Assembly: GCA_000231825.2 (NCBI GenBank)
Contig: JH720308.1
Span: forward strand, 1,225,675 to 1,289,674
Direction of reading: 5' to 3'
From: Tetrahymena elliotti 4EA
Taxonomy: Eukaryota > Ciliophora > Oligohymenophorea > Hymenostomatida > Tetrahymenidae
Length of the DNA: 64,000 nucleotides
In this document: piece by piece, positions 15,701 through 29,800 of the stretch
Numbering within the stretch: position 1 is the stretch's first letter
Layout: each line of letters starts with the position of its first letter
Made by a program: the position numbers and the translations under genes
The notes under the pieces: generated by a model
What the model was told of the DNA's origin: nothing
The model's input: the letters and a program-made list of their open reading frames with translations, nothing else
The model's database searches: none

Positions 15701-16330
15701 AAGCTTATCTTCAGTAAATAATCCTTACTTAACTATCTTAAAGCTACCTTAGTCAATTATTAAGCCCAATCCATTTAACTTATTTTGGCTTTCTCCAATA
15801 AAACCTAATTTTATTTATTAATCTCCATCAAGACTAACTGTTTTCATAATTTTAAAGTCATTAGAAAACTACATAGAAAATGAATCCAATTATTATATTA
15901 ATTCCTCATATTCTTTAACAATTATAAACTCCTTAAACTCTATTTAATTGTCACTTTTTATCACAGCTTAAACAGATTTATTTCTACTATTAGAAAAAAT
16001 AACTGCTTCCTTTGGGAACTTTAAATGGTCTTTAATATTTACACAGAAGTACTCATTTTTAAACTTATAAAGCTTAACTATCTATATTCCTACCTACATT
16101 CCCTTTTAAAAATTTGCTAGCATGACACCTATATTGGGCATAAATATCAAAGCTTTTCCATGTACTTTATCATTATGCCAAAACCCAATATAAACATACC
16201 CATCATCAAGAATAGCTACTCCAAAGCCCTATCTCTTATACTATACTACATTCCCTTCAAAAATGCCATTCTTGAAATCATATCTATAAATTTTTTTGAA
16301 TGATGAGCTGGTCTGATCTGATTTATACAT
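12716..16330 (-). CDS. Large MORN-repeat protein with low-complexity tail
   Basis: One uninterrupted frame of 1205 codons ends at TGA 12718-12716. I start at the ATG at 16330 (MYKSDQ); an in-frame ATG at 16435 would add 35 residues, including a poly-Lys run from a homopolymer tract. The first 260 residues hold several MORN-type repeats, for example YDFKNGIFEGNVV, GFGVAILDDGYVYIGFW and GKIVMPNEDAYEGLF with GKGFYF. MORN repeats bind membranes or act as scaffolds at the cortex and cilia in protists. The remaining roughly 900 residues are Ser/Asn/Gln-rich with scattered SP and TP sites and no recognisable domain, probably a disordered phosphorylated region. It may be a cortical or ciliary scaffold, but that is inference. 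No intron seen. Confidence 0.85.
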
Positions 16331-17457
16331 TTTCTGTAAACCAATAATCCAAATCTTTTTTTTTTTTGTCTCAGCACTATTTGACTTAGAATTAAAAAAA
16401 ATTAATAAAATTTTGGCTTGTTTTTGTAAAATCATCAAATTATGGATTGATTAATTGATGAATTGATTAAATTTTACTTTAGAAAATAACCTTTGGCCAC
16501 AAAATATAAAAGCAGTTTGAAAATTAATATCCATTCAATTTACAGATAAAATTTGGCAGAGCTTGCTATTATTCAAATAATACAAATTAAATATCTTCCA
16601 TTCAATTAAAATAGTGTTTACTCTGTTAATCAATAAATTTTATTCTGATCCATAAAACAAAAATTATATATACAATCTATCTATCTCTTCATTACCAATT
16701 TATAATTTCTCTATCCCCTCAAATTAGTTAATCCGAATATTCAAATACCACTTAATATAAAAAACATACAAAAAAGAAAAATGCAACATAGAAGTTAAAA
16801 CTAATTCCCATATTATGCTTTAACTTATTTTGTAATCACCTAAGCGATTTAATGCATATTAAATTTATTCAAATAAAAAAGTATTTAATTTAGTTTCTAT
16901 AATTTATCTTCTATTAAATACCTTCAACTTAGAAATAGAAATAAATAATAAATCTTTTAATTTTTTAAACAAAATAATTTAATTTATTTTAAATTAAAAC
17001 TCAAAAAATAAAAAATTTTACTTAATTTTCCAAATTTTGCTAAATTAATCCTTATTTAAAAAAGATGAATAGAAATACTATTTTTCACTCAAAAATTAAT
17101 AAAATAAATTATTTTAATTCAGTGTTTGAAATTTTTGTCAAATATTTAACTTTACTATTTTATAAAAAAAAAATAAATTTATAATATGAATGAAATATTT
17201 AATTAAATTACAATTTGAGAATTCATTTAATATTTAGTAAAATAATATTTAAATGATAAGAAAAATGAACAACATTGAATATAAATCAAATTATATTAGC
17301 TTGATTTCATTCATATTTTTAATAAAATATAATTCAAATTTTATTCAAAATATCCTTATTATTAAATTATTTTGTTTATTGATTTTAAATATTTAATTGA
17401 AGTTTTTATTAAGTTTGTAATGAATGTAGCTTTTGCTTGTTATTGTAAAGTACACCC
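16331..17457. other. Intergenic, nothing recognised
   Basis: It contains the possible alternative N-terminus of the MORN gene (to 16435) and then about 1 kb of AT-rich spacer without a supportable frame. Confidence 0.55.
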
Positions 17458-18913
17458 TCAATTTATAATATAATAAATAAAATAAAATATACCATACATA
17501 CTTAAAAAGAACCCAAATAATAAAACAATTTTATTAAAAAAGTTTGCTTTTTTGGTTTATATTTTCTTATATTTTTTTATTTAGTTTTAAACTTAGAAGG
17601 ACTACAAAGGAATTTTACTTTGGATTATTAAACTGTCATCTTCCTAAGCCTCTTAAATAGAACTAAATAAATATATATTTTAGATTTAATAGGTTTTAGA
17701 TAAAACTTTTTGAGCTTGCTTCAATTTTCCAAATTACAATTTATAAGGAACCAAATAAATAATAAAAAATCCTGCCAGAGACCCAATCATAATTGCAAAC
17801 TTATACTGTAAACCATTTTCTGCAAAATTTATAAACACAAAAAATGAAGAAAAAGTTATATTTAAAATAATTTTCATTTTCTTCTTGAGCAAATCTATAT
17901 TTTATATTTTTTTAGATACCAATAAAATATTTAGCAAACTGCTTCTTAGCAAATAGTATCTATAACTTAGATTTTATAAGAAATGATAAACCATCAAAAT
18001 TTTTACTATTATTGTAAAAGCATTATCATCAAAATAATCAAAAATAAAATTTTCTTAGTCTTATTCGATAGGCTAAAGATTTTTAATGGTAAAAGATCCA
18101 AAAATACCAACAAAAATATAAATGAAAAAGACTATTATCGTGCTAATTTTAACTGATAATTTAGATTCTTGTGATACCTTTTTATTTTTAAAAGTAAGCA
18201 TCTAATGTAAATATAATTAATTTTCATATGCAAGATTATTGCTTGATAAAAGGTTAGCTATTTATAGAACAGATATTTAATCTAATTAAAGATTGTCATT
18301 TTCACTTTGCAAATACTTAGAAAATAAATCTAATAGATAAACAATGTATATGACTATAAATAGTGAGCTCAATATAAAAGCGAGAGACTTTATGCTATAA
18401 ATTTGTTTTTTTGGTCTTTTGCAGATGATAAAAAATATAATTGGACTTATTATCAAACTAGAAATAATCATATGATTAGGCATTTTTTTAGTAAGCAAAT
18501 ACTAGATTATTTAAGAAAACATTCCAAGAGCATAAAAGCTATAAAGTATAGTTAGCTATAGTAAATAAATAATTGAAAGGATCAAGTAGCATTATCCCCA
18601 TTTTCTTCCTATTTACCTATTTACTACAATATCCATGCTGTCGTTTTAGCTTCTCATATTTTTCAAATAAACCTTTTGAATTAGCAAAGCATTAAAAAAA
18701 TTATAATTAAGTAGGTATTGGTTTTATCTACGCTTAAGATTTAATGTCTAAATTAGTTACCTTTTATGCTTAATAAGTTATCAATCCTTGAATAAACAAT
18801 ACAATTGTTGAAAATATTTCTCCATTTTTCTTAAAAGAAAGAGGATATATTGGTAAAGCAGAAACTATTGTAGTGCAAACAAGTATATTAATTTCATAAA
18901 TTATTCTACTCAT
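17458..18913 (-). CDS. Amino-acid-permease-like (AAAP) membrane protein
   Basis: Two exons, 18913-18761 and 18672-17458. The 88-nt intron lies between codons and the model gives 455 residues, ending at TGA 17460-17458. The protein has about ten hydrophobic segments. The N-terminus (NILVCTTIVSALPIYPLSFKKNG) resembles the first helix of the AAAP/SLC38-type transporters (the LP...FK..G pattern). Near residues 330-375 are helices ending in SLAGFFIIYLVPYK, where this family often ends a late helix with a conserved Pro. A hydrophilic loop lies in the middle and a Gln-rich tail at the end. It probably moves amino acids across a vacuolar or plasma membrane by proton coupling, but family membership is by eye only. 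An additional upstream exon cannot be excluded. Confidence 0.65.
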
Positions 18914-19852
18914 ATCTATTTATACCTATAAAAAATAATTTACTTTGTTTTTTTATAAAAAAAAATTTTAATTTAATTGATATTTATTAAGTAGAAACAA
19001 GAAAAAAAGTATGAAGAAACTTGCATTTTATATTCCTATTTATTGTACATAAAATCTAAATTTAATTTAATTTATGTATTTCTAATTTATTTATTCATTT
19101 TTAATTCTTTTGCAATTAAGACTTTTACTTTTCTTAGAATAAATATTTTTTATAAGTTATTAAGCTGGATTTGTAATTCTAAGTTATCAAATCAATAATT
19201 TTAACTCTAAAAATATCTTGTTTATTATTTTGGATTCATATGGTTTTCTTATCAAAAATATAAAGAATTTGATTTTTCTAATCTTCTTTTGTTCCCAAAA
19301 ACATATTCAAAGTATTTTTAATTATAAATTTTAAAAAAAATTTAATAATTAGAAAACTTATCAAAAATAAATTAATAAATGATGTTTAGGAATATATATG
19401 GATGTAATAGAAATTGAAAAAAGTGTTGAAAAACAATAAAGAGAAATCTTCAAGATGTATTTCAAATATACATCCTAATTTGACCCTTCTTCTAAAGTTT
19501 CTTAGTTATTTCTAAGTTAATATTGGAATAAGTAATGTAAAATCTATTTTTTAAGCATATTTAAACTTAAATAAAATGTCTTATTTCTGATCAAAATAAT
19601 TAAAAATTTACTGTTCTTGAAAATTTTAAAAACCTAATAGCAAAAAAAATGCAAAAAATTCTTTAAATTTTAAATTTTATAAAAAAAGAGGATTTATTAA
19701 TGAATATTTAAACTAAATTTCTTAACATTTTTATTAATTTATTTTGTAAATTTTTGATAAAAATAATATAAAATAATTTATTTGTTTGATTTATTGATTT
19801 TTTGGTGATTTGAACAATAATATTAAATGAAGAAACTGTTAATATTTATATT
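18914..19852. other. Intergenic, nothing recognised
   Basis: AT-rich spacer between two minus-strand genes; no gene or RNA seen. Confidence 0.6.
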
Positions 19853-22800
19853 TCAGAAAACTTCTTTTATTTTTTTCCAGTCGTTTAATGAGACTGTTAA
19901 ATTTATTGTAGATGAAGGCTGTGCAGACTAAATTTTATATTAAAAAATAAATAAGTTCAACTAATTGTTTAAAGTTAGATTTGCTACCTCTTAATTAAAT
20001 AAGATAGAGCCCAGCTTTTTAAGATTCTTTTATGATAAATCACTTTAGCCAATTTCTATTTTTTGCTTAAAGGAGTTTGTGTTCTTTTAGAACTTCTTAG
20101 AGACTTCACTACAAATTCTTTAAATAAAACTAATTGTAGAAAAAATTATTTTGTTTAAATAAAATACTTGTAGGCTTCGTATTTGAGAGCTTCAATTTGT
20201 CTGTGCTCTTGATTTAAGTATTCTTTAATATTTTCATCTTTTTAGCTAACATTTTTGTCTTTAAGAGAACTTAAATCTATAACTTACTTACTAGCAAGCA
20301 CTTTCAAGCCCTCATTATGCACATTGGTTGCCTTGCTAAGTTGTTGTTATAAGAATGATAATTGATTTTCATTATTATTTTTTTCTTTTAATTTTTTGAA
20401 TATCTTTAAGTTGTCAGATTCGTTTGATAATGTTTTGATTCTATCTTTAAGTTCCTTAGCTCTTAAGATGTTATTTTCTGTTTCATAATATTTAACTAAA
20501 TCGAATTAATCCTCGTCAAATTAGCCATACATTAAGCTCTATCTCTAGTCTTTGAAAAAGAAAATAATTTATTTAAATATTTTTATTATAAATTATGTAA
20601 TTACTTGATTTAGGAGTATCACCAAAGTTCTTTGACAAAGAGGATTTGAGTTAGAGAGGACCTTATGAATTCTTTTGTAAAGAAGATCTTATTATTTGAG
20701 GATTGCTCTTAAGATTTTTAACTTCTTCTTAGCTTTCCTTATACTTTTTCTTCATGTTGTCTAATTCTTTCTAAATTATATCAGTTGCTTCTTTAAAGCT
20801 CTTTTCTTTGTCTTAGAATCTCTTCTTTTCTGCCTCTAAAACTGTAACTTTCTCACTTGTAATCTACAATTTTACTAAATAAAAAATAGCATTAAAACAT
20901 ATTTATTTAGTATTATTGCTTATTACCAACTCTCTACTCAAGAGTTTGTTTTATTTTAGTTAAGTTATCAATATCTAGTTCTAATTTAATTATCTTTTAC
21001 TTGGCTACTTTCAATTCTTCAGTCAATTTCTTTTCACTCTCAATAGTTTCTTCTATTTCATCAATTTATTTTTTAATTGATTACACAATTTAAGACCAAT
21101 AAGAGTTATTCTCTAAAATATCACTTTGCTTGGTAATTTATCCTTGCTATATTTTTTAATCTGCATCAGCATTTAAACTGCTCAATAAGTTAGCGACATC
21201 ACTGATTACTTTTCTAAATTATTGAATCTTCTCTCTCTCTTCTTTTTATTCATCCTATTTACATTTTGAAAAATAAATCAATTTTAATTATTTTTGATTT
21301 TAATCTCATTTTTGTCTAAATTTGTATCAATATTTTCAATCAATTTTTTCTGAAAATTAGTTTATTTACCATTAATTTTTATCAAATTTTATTTATTTTC
21401 AATCAATTTAATCTAAAAATTATCAAAAATGTAAATAGAAAGTAATTTTTTACAGTTTCTTCTTTTTCGTCAATTTGATCTTTGAGTTCTGTCTTAATAG
21501 GTGTAAAGAAACTACCAATTTTTTCATCCAAAATAGATTCAAATACTGTTTAAAGAGCTGCATTACATTCAACTAATTTTCCTAATTTGAGGCTATTTAA
21601 AATGACTCCTGTTTCTAAATTCTTTGAGAATTCATGAATTCTTTTTTCAAGAGTGCTGAAAAGAATATCACTGCTATATCCATTAATATATTTATTAAGG
21701 AATATTTTAGAAATAAGTTGAACACGTATCAATTCAATATTCTTTTAAATATCAATAGATTAGGTCAATTATTGCAATCCGTCTTTAATAGGAATATCTT
21801 CTTCTTTTAATTTATTGTTAGCAGTGAAAATTGGGTCTAAAGACACCTTAGGAGAGATGTTGTCTTCCATGAGATGTTTTAAAACTAACTCAATAAAAAC
21901 ACCTCCAGCAACAAATGAAGAATTACAAGGGTTTTTGATTAACAAACCTAATTCTTCAGCATCCTAAGCATTTACTTTATTAAAAAAATTATTTTAAGAT
22001 GAATTTCCAAATAGAAAATAATATTTTCAACTCATAATTTTTTAAATAAAATGAGGAATACTCAAAGCTAAATATGGAAAATTTTATATTAATTTTAATA
22101 TTTTTTACGCAAGGAAATATCGAATTTTCTGAGGTAGTGAAGGTATAAGCTAGTTTATTCTAACAATTAAATAATCCATAAGAATATATTAAGATTTTCT
22201 TCTTTTATAATTTATTCAGTGTGTCTCTAAAGATACAAGTAAAGCTCTTGATGAAGTAAATCAGCTTTTTTAATGAGCTTTTGGGTATTAATCAAAAGTT
22301 TGATTCCTTCTGCATTAATTTTATCTGTAATATTTTCTGGTATGCATGCTAAGTATGTTGTACTCTTAAATTTAGAATCAACATGGACATTTATGCTTTG
22401 AAGAGAACTTTATAGATATAACTTTAATAATAATTTTTTAATTTTATTTAAACTAATCAAAGGAAATTTACTTTATAGATTTCTCTTTTTTCTTGGTACA
22501 ATTCCTATTGAGATTCTAGTAATTTTTAAATACTGGTGCTTTGTTTTCCCTCAGAGTTATTCTAAATCACTGCATTTTCACTAGCTTCAAGTTTCATGCT
22601 TTCAGATTATTCTTTATAAATCTTTATTCTTTGTTTTAACTTTTCAATATTTTTCTCTTGTTCATTAATTTACTCTTCCTTTTCCTAAACAAGTCTCTTT
22701 TGCTCATAAATTTGATACTCAAGATTATTAATTTGGTCACCTAAATCTTTGATAGTTAAGTCATAATTTTCAAATAGTTCATCATTAACACTTTTAATTT

Positions 22801-24456
22801 CTTTGAAGTTTTTAATCTCCTTTTTAAGTTCTGTTATTTTATCTTCAAGGACTTAATTTTACTCAGTTAAATTCTCAACTAAATCTACAGCTTCAGATTG
22901 CTCATCTAATCTTTCCTTTAATTCCTCTATGTCTTCGTTCTAAATGATTAATAATACATATAATGTTATGAGAGAAAAAAAACTTTACCTTTTTCTTAAT
23001 TTAATCTTCTAGATCTTATACTTTAGCTTCTAGATCAATTATTTTAGATTCTAATTAAGGTTAATTTTCTATCTTACTTTCAAGTTCGATAATTTTCTCC
23101 AATAAATCTATTTTTTCAAGTTCAAATTAATCATTTAAAAGTTAAACAGCTTATTTCAATCTAGCATTAGCTTTAATAAGCTCTGTATTAACTGAATCTC
23201 CAGAAACATCTCCTCCTTCAACAACTATTCCTTTCATAGCATCTTCCAACTAGATATCAGCGAGTTATTTTTCTTCTTTCAGTTATTTGATTTCTTAATC
23301 TTTTTGTTAAATTTACTCTTTTATTTCATCCAATTTATGCTCGAGTGTCTCTTTTTCTATTGTCAAACCTTCAACTAATTGCTCTGACTCTTCAGCAGCT
23401 TTTAGAGCTTCATGGAGAAGGTCTAGTTCTTCCTCCAACTTTGAATAATTTTCTTTAGATTAAAGTAACTATGTATTGATGTCTTAACATTTTTATTGCT
23501 CATTATTTAACTCATCTTAAATTACTTTGTTTTGTTCTTATAATGATTTATTCTAATCCTAAAGCTCCGATATACGCTTTAAAAATCCATCATTTTAGTT
23601 CTATAATTCTGATGTTCTAATGGTGAACTACTAGAGCTATTCTTCCTTTGATAAGTAAATAAATATATTTATAAATAGATTGATGAATAAAAGATAGTTT
23701 CTATCTTCTACTCTAAATAAAATATTGATAGAATAAAATAAATGTTCATGAAATAATATTTACTTTATTTTCTATCTCCTCTTTCAACATATTTATTTCA
23801 GAGTCCTTAAAAGAAAGTTATTCTTCTAATTATTTTATTCCTTGAGCAGATTATGAAGTATCTTTGCTCTATTAAGATGAAGAGGAAGAAATTTTGGATG
23901 AACCTAATGTTGATTTTTCCTATATATTTTTAATTAATTTTTAAGCTGTAGCTCCTAATGTTGTTGATGTTGCAGATGAGCCTGTTGATTTTAATCCAAC
24001 TCCCATACTAGGTGGTTTAGTAACTAATTTTTTCTCTACAGGCTTTTCTACCTATGGTGGGGGCTACTCAGGCTATTACTTTTCTTTAGGTGCGACAGGC
24101 TATTTAATAGGCTATATTAATTGAATATGCTTTTCCTTCACAAACATGCAATGCTAATCCTTTCCTTAAAAGTACTATTTGCCATTGAATTAACCATTAT
24201 GAGATCCTTTTGCTAACTATAAAATTAAAATGATTATTTAAAGTAAAGTGAAAATTATTGATTACATCTAACTCAACTCCAATCCAAATGCCTTCTTTTC
24301 CTTCGAGCTATATGTTTTTGATAAAACTAAGATAATTATCTTAAATGTGTAAATATAATATACTTGACCAATATATAAAATGGTTCCCTCTTAATCCTTA
24401 TTAGCATTATTTGTTAATTTAATCCTATCGTTAACTTTGAAAGTCGTTTCAGCCAT
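19853..24456 (-). CDS. DCTN1: Dynactin p150Glued-like CAP-Gly coiled-coil protein
   Basis: Eleven exons (minus strand, high to low): 24456-24364, 24307-24266, 24216-23764, 23645-22989, 22939-22472, 22421-22109, 21974-21454, 21254-20927, 20874-20605, 20549-20168 and 20117-19853. All introns are GT...AG, 49-199 nt, and all phases close. The product is about 1263 residues, close to the roughly 1280 of animal p150Glued. Residues 1-75 form a CAP-Gly domain (FKVNDRI, GTILYIGQ, GIWIGVELD, GSHNGQFNGKQYF); the usual GKNDG motif reads KGSHNG. A Pro/Gln/Ser/Thr-rich linker follows, then long coiled coil (about 170-570), a globular part (about 580-850) where the dynactin-specific domain lies, a second coiled coil, and a C-terminal tail. 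p150 links dynein to microtubules and cargo. The last intron's acceptor could be 12 nt further upstream in the same frame. Confidence 0.82.
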
Positions 24457-26878
24457 TTTAGCTTTTAAATAATTTGAAAGTCTTAAATGAAAAGATTCCT
24501 AATTTAGATTGCACTAACAATCAATATCAATTTAAAAACTAAAAAATTAATAAATTCTTATAATTTATTTATTTTATATAAAAATAAAAATATCAATTAA
24601 CACTATCTATCTTTTCATATGTGTTCATTTCAAAAAAGAAAACAAATAAACCATTCTTGTAGTGCAGCAAAGAATTTTAATAATTTAGCATAAGAACTTT
24701 AAATTTTTAAAAATATCTTATTATTCTTAATAATATTATTTTATTTAAAAAGCATCTTAAATTTTATAAATTTGTTTGTTAATTTCATTTTTTAGCATTA
24801 ATACCGGCTTATTAATCAACAAATTCATTTGTTCTAAAAAATTTTTAAAATAACTTTTCTATCATAAAAATTAATTAAAATATTCTTTAATCTTTTCAAT
24901 ATATTATTTACTGATTAGAAAAATAATTTAAGTTTATCATTTTAAATAAACACAAAACTATGACACTCTTTTCTATTATTATTTTATTATTCATTTTTCA
25001 TATACATTTTGTAAAAAAACAAAAATATTTTATTTTTGAGCTCAAGTAAATATCATTCTATGTATATCCTTATTCAATATATATATTATATCTTTTTGAA
25101 TAAATTAAATAAGTAAAATATGTATTTTAGTTTAGAATCTTAATATGTTCTTTTAAAAGTTAATTAATACAAATTATTTATTTAACTTAAATTCAAAAAT
25201 ATTATTTCCAAAATTCACTAAAAAACACAATAACAAAAATTATTTTTTAAGTTCATTAAAAACAGCATATTTTCTTGCATCAAAATATTTAATTAGAAAA
25301 AAGTGAGTTAATTTTAAATTAGAAAATGCTAAATAAGACAAAAATATTCAAATCAAAAATTGCAAATTTAAAGTTAAATCATTATTTATATTTAAATATC
25401 TATTTTAAAAGTAATTTTCAAAAACTATATTTTTTTAAAAAAGGAATGGATAGAATAAATTTTAATTAAGAATTAAAAAAAATAATAGTATGATTAAACT
25501 ATCTTCAATTATTACTTATTCAAGTAATAAATTAGTAGATATTTAGAAAGAGGCACAAATATTTTATTATGAACTCAAGAGTTTCTAATTTATTCATTGA
25601 TCTTTAATTTAATTTAAAAATTTTAACTCTTTATTAATTAAATAAGAATATTTATTTTTGTTTTTTGTTTTAATAATCTTTGTTGAAAAGGAAATCTATG
25701 AAATTTATTTTAATTTCAAAAAACTCAATAAAAAACTAAAATAATTCAATAAAATTATCAGAATAATAAAAAATTAATTTTAATAGTAAAAATTATGCAA
25801 AATTGATTGGCTGTTTAGTTAGGCATTTAATTAATATCGTTACTTATTTTGAATTTGAAAATTGAATACAATAAACTATCAATATCTTTTGGCTAATAAT
25901 CTTGATTGTAAGCAATTTTTTTGTAATTTTTGCAGGTTCAAATGAAACAAGAAATTTATTAAAATTATTTTTATTGATTTGAATGTATCTTTTTTTAAGA
26001 AAGCTAGTTAAAAATTTAAATCAGATACCATAGAAAAATAAAGGTTCACTGAAATAGAAATATTTTTAAATAATTTTAGGACTCATGAAAGACAAAAGTA
26101 TCAAGAACTACTAAGCTTATTGAATTAATATTGTAAATTCACATAATCTTTATTTTAAAAAGTAATAACTTGTAATTTTAGGAACTAAATTTGATGAAAT
26201 TATCTTGAGTTGACTGATTAGATGAGAAAGAATGGATGATAGAAAAAAATAAAAGAGATAAGTTTTATGATTTAAACAAAAAATAAAATATAATAAAAAG
26301 ATAAAGAAGTCATTGAAAAGTATCAAAAATATATTTGCAAATGATTTAAGGAGAAGAAAAAGGCCAATAAAATCGACATACAAAGAAGCAAGCATTGATT
26401 CATGTAAACCAACAGAGAAAGAAACACACATATTTACATACATACAATATATTAACTATAAATAAAATCAAATAATAGAAGGAAATAATTAATAAATAAA
26501 TAAATCAAAAAGCAGTAAATAAAAGCTAATATACTAAAATAAATCATTTAGTAAATAAATAAGTATTTTTAATCTCAAGTAAAAAGAGAATAGTACAGAG
26601 GGAAGCAAGCTGCTGTCTTTTTGCAAATAACTTAAGAAGGAATATTTAATAAATAGTTAAAGATTTTATAGATTCTTTAGTATCAAAGCTAACATCTGAC
26701 TGAATATTTCTAAATTTTAATAGGAAATTTCTTTTCAAGCAAAATACAATCAATTTACTGAAATATTGAATTCAAACAGAGTGACTTAAAAATTAAGAGC
26801 TCAAAACATTTCAAAATATTCCATTAGATAAGTACAATAAAGACAAACAGACATTTTAATAAAGTTAAAATAGCTTAA
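24457..26878. other. Long divergent intergenic region
   Basis: About 2.4 kb of AT-rich DNA between divergently transcribed genes, so it should carry both promoters. The minus-strand frame at 26150-26443 (97 residues, Leu/Phe-rich) is hydrophobic low complexity and is not called. No RNA gene or repeat array is recognised. Confidence 0.55.
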
Positions 26879-29800
26879 ATGACTGAAAAACTTGCAATTA
26901 CCGGAGAAATTCCTCAATCAAGATTTGGACACACAATTACATAGATTAGCAAAAATATAGTTATTCTTTTTGGTGGTGCAACAGGCGATACTGGTAGATA
27001 CAGTATAACAGGAGATGTTTTTTCTTGTGATTTGAATCTTCGTCGTTGGAAAAGATTAAATCCCAAAGGCACTGGTCCTACTAATAGAGCAGCTCACTGC
27101 GCTGTCTCCATAGATAACAATAATAAGCTTATAATTTTCGGCGGTGCTGTTGGAGGTAATTTCAAAATTTTATATTTTCTCTCCTAGGATAAAGTATTCA
27201 AATATTGCCAAGCAATTAAATGATCCTTTTTGGGAATTGTAGTCTTTATTTGGACACCATTTCAATAAATGCGAATACTTTATCAATAAAAATGATAAAT
27301 TTTATTGGCTAATTATCAAGATATCTATCTATCTAAATACATAAATAGAACTAATAAATTTTAATAAAGCTAATATGATTAACATAACCTAAATTTTGCA
27401 TTCGTTCTTTCATTCATTCATTCCAACATAGAATCTTCTTTAGGCTTAACCTATAAATTTTAATTCAACTTTTGCTAAAAAAGCTAAATACAAATTTAAA
27501 TTAACTAATGATTAATTTAGTGGTTAAATTTATAGCCACTTGAATAAATAATAAAGCTACTAGCCTAATTTTTATTTCAGACTAATCAGAAGATAAATAA
27601 AGTATTTAATAGTCAAGATTACAGTTGGATAGATACATTTTCATCACTTTAATTTTCTTAAATAAATTTATTTTGTTTCAATTTTACTTATTGATATATA
27701 TATAGGCGGTGGCTTGGCAGACGATAATTTATATGTTTTAGATTTTAGTAATGGTGAAGATTAAACTTATTGGTTAACAATTCCTATTGTAGGTAGCACA
27801 CCTGGTAGAAGATATGGACATTCTATGGTCTTTATTAAGCCTTTCTTAGTTGTTTTTGGAGGAAATACAGGTAATGAGCCTGTTAATGACTCTTGGTCTC
27901 TAAATTTAGAAAAATCTCCTTATTGCTGGTAGAAATTAGAGTGCTCTGGTGATATTCCTTAGGTAAGAGTTTATCACTCTGCTGCCTTATGTACTTCAGG
28001 AGCTGCTAATGGTATGATGGTTATATTTGGTGGTCGTACCTCTGATTCTTATGCTTAAAATGATACTTGGGGTTTACGTAGACACAGAGATGGTAGATGG
28101 GATTGGGTAAAAGCTCCCTATAGAAATAATTCAGAAATTCCTATTTCTAGATACCAAGTAATAATAATGATGATTAGATTTAATATTAGCAATTAAAAAT
28201 AGTTTTTAGCATGAAGTTTATTGATTTTATTCGTTTTAATATAATAGCATAGCACAGTCTTCTAGGGACCATTGATGTTTGTTATTGGAGGAAGAAGCAA
28301 TTAAATGAATGATTAAATATTTTTAGAAATATATGATACTGAAACAAGCGATTGGCATAAGTTCCCTGGAATTTAGCGTTTTAGACATTCTGTTTGGATT
28401 ATGGAAAATTTCTTATATGTGCATGGAGGTTTCGATACTGAGTCTCCTAACGTTCCTACTGATTCTATTTTGAGATTGGATTTAGTCAGATTACTATCTC
28501 CATTCCCTAATTTGATGAAATAGATGTAGAAATAAGAAGTAACTAAAATAACATAGAGCAGAAGACCAGAAAGTAATAATGTTATGGCTATAGAAGAGAT
28601 TAGACCTAACGGAATTCAGCCCGTCATTAAACCACCTTACAACCCAAAGCCTCAAAATCCTTATTTGGCTTCTGATGTAGTTGTTGCTGTTAAATCCGAC
28701 CCTCACCAAGAATCATAACCTCTTAAAAAATATCCTCTTAACAGTCTTGTAAAGGAAAATATTAAAATAAGTAAGAGATTTTAATTTTCAGTTGGCATCA
28801 ATCATTGTTTCTTAATTAATTGAAATTTATTTTTTTGAATTTTATTTAATTTTATTTTAATTTTAAATTAAAAGACTAGCATTAAAGATTCTAAAATGAT
28901 GGAACTATGAGAAAATAATTTATCTAAAGCATCATTCAACCATTTATTGACAGTTTACTTTAGCCTGAAATGGAAAATTCTATGTAGAGAGACTTATTAA
29001 GCTAGATTCGTAGAGAGAATATTATCAAATTATGTGATGAAGTTTAAAAAGTCTTTGAAAGAGAAAGCATGGTCTTGAAGGTACGTGCTCCTTTGAAAAT
29101 ATTTGGTAGTATAAATGGATAATATGATGATTTGATGCGTTTCTTTAATCATTTTGGTGCACCTTGTGATTGTGATTTAATGGATAGAGATATTGATAGT
29201 AATGACTATTTATTCTTGGGTAACTACGTAGGTAGAGGTTCTGCTCAATTAGAAGTCATTTTACTTTTATTCTCTCTTAAACTTAAGTATTAAGATTAAT
29301 TCCATATGATTCGTGGTAACATGGAAGATAAAAGAATCAATAAAGCTATGGGATTTGCAGATGAATGCTATTAAAAATTCAATGAAGATATAAATGAACC
29401 AAATTCAATCTTTTAACGTATAAACAAAGTATTTGAATACATGCCTATTGCTGCAGTTATATAAGATAATTTCTTTGCTGTACATGGTGGTATAGGAACT
29501 ACATTACGTACTATTGATGAAATAGAGCATATTCCTCGTCCATTAGAAATTATTTAAGACCCTAAAACTTATTAACACAAAGTAGCTCTAGAGTTATTAT
29601 GGAGTGATCCAGTTTTAAACGAAAATTAATAAGAAGGTACTGATAATCAAGAGCATGATATTTTCTAATTGAAGAATGTTGGGCGTTTTGGTAATTAACG
29701 TATTACTAGATTTATGTAAGATAATAATATTAGTCTTATTATTCGTTCTCACGAACCTGTTTATTAAGGTATATAAATCTAAAATAATAATGTTATAACT

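Noticed and set aside
16331..16435. Upstream start for the MORN gene
   Set aside because: It would add a poly-Lys stretch from a homopolymer and hydrophobic sequence unlike the rest; kept only as an alternative.
20118..20167. Continuing the dynactin exon through without the last intron, or using a 38-nt intron
   Set aside because: Read-through meets TGA early. The 38-nt intron keeps the frame but is shorter than the others here, so the 50-nt version was chosen.
26150..26443. 97-residue minus-strand hydrophobic frame
   Set aside because: It lies in the 5' flank of the Kelch gene, is Leu/Phe/Ser low complexity from an A-rich purine strand, and has no sign of selection.
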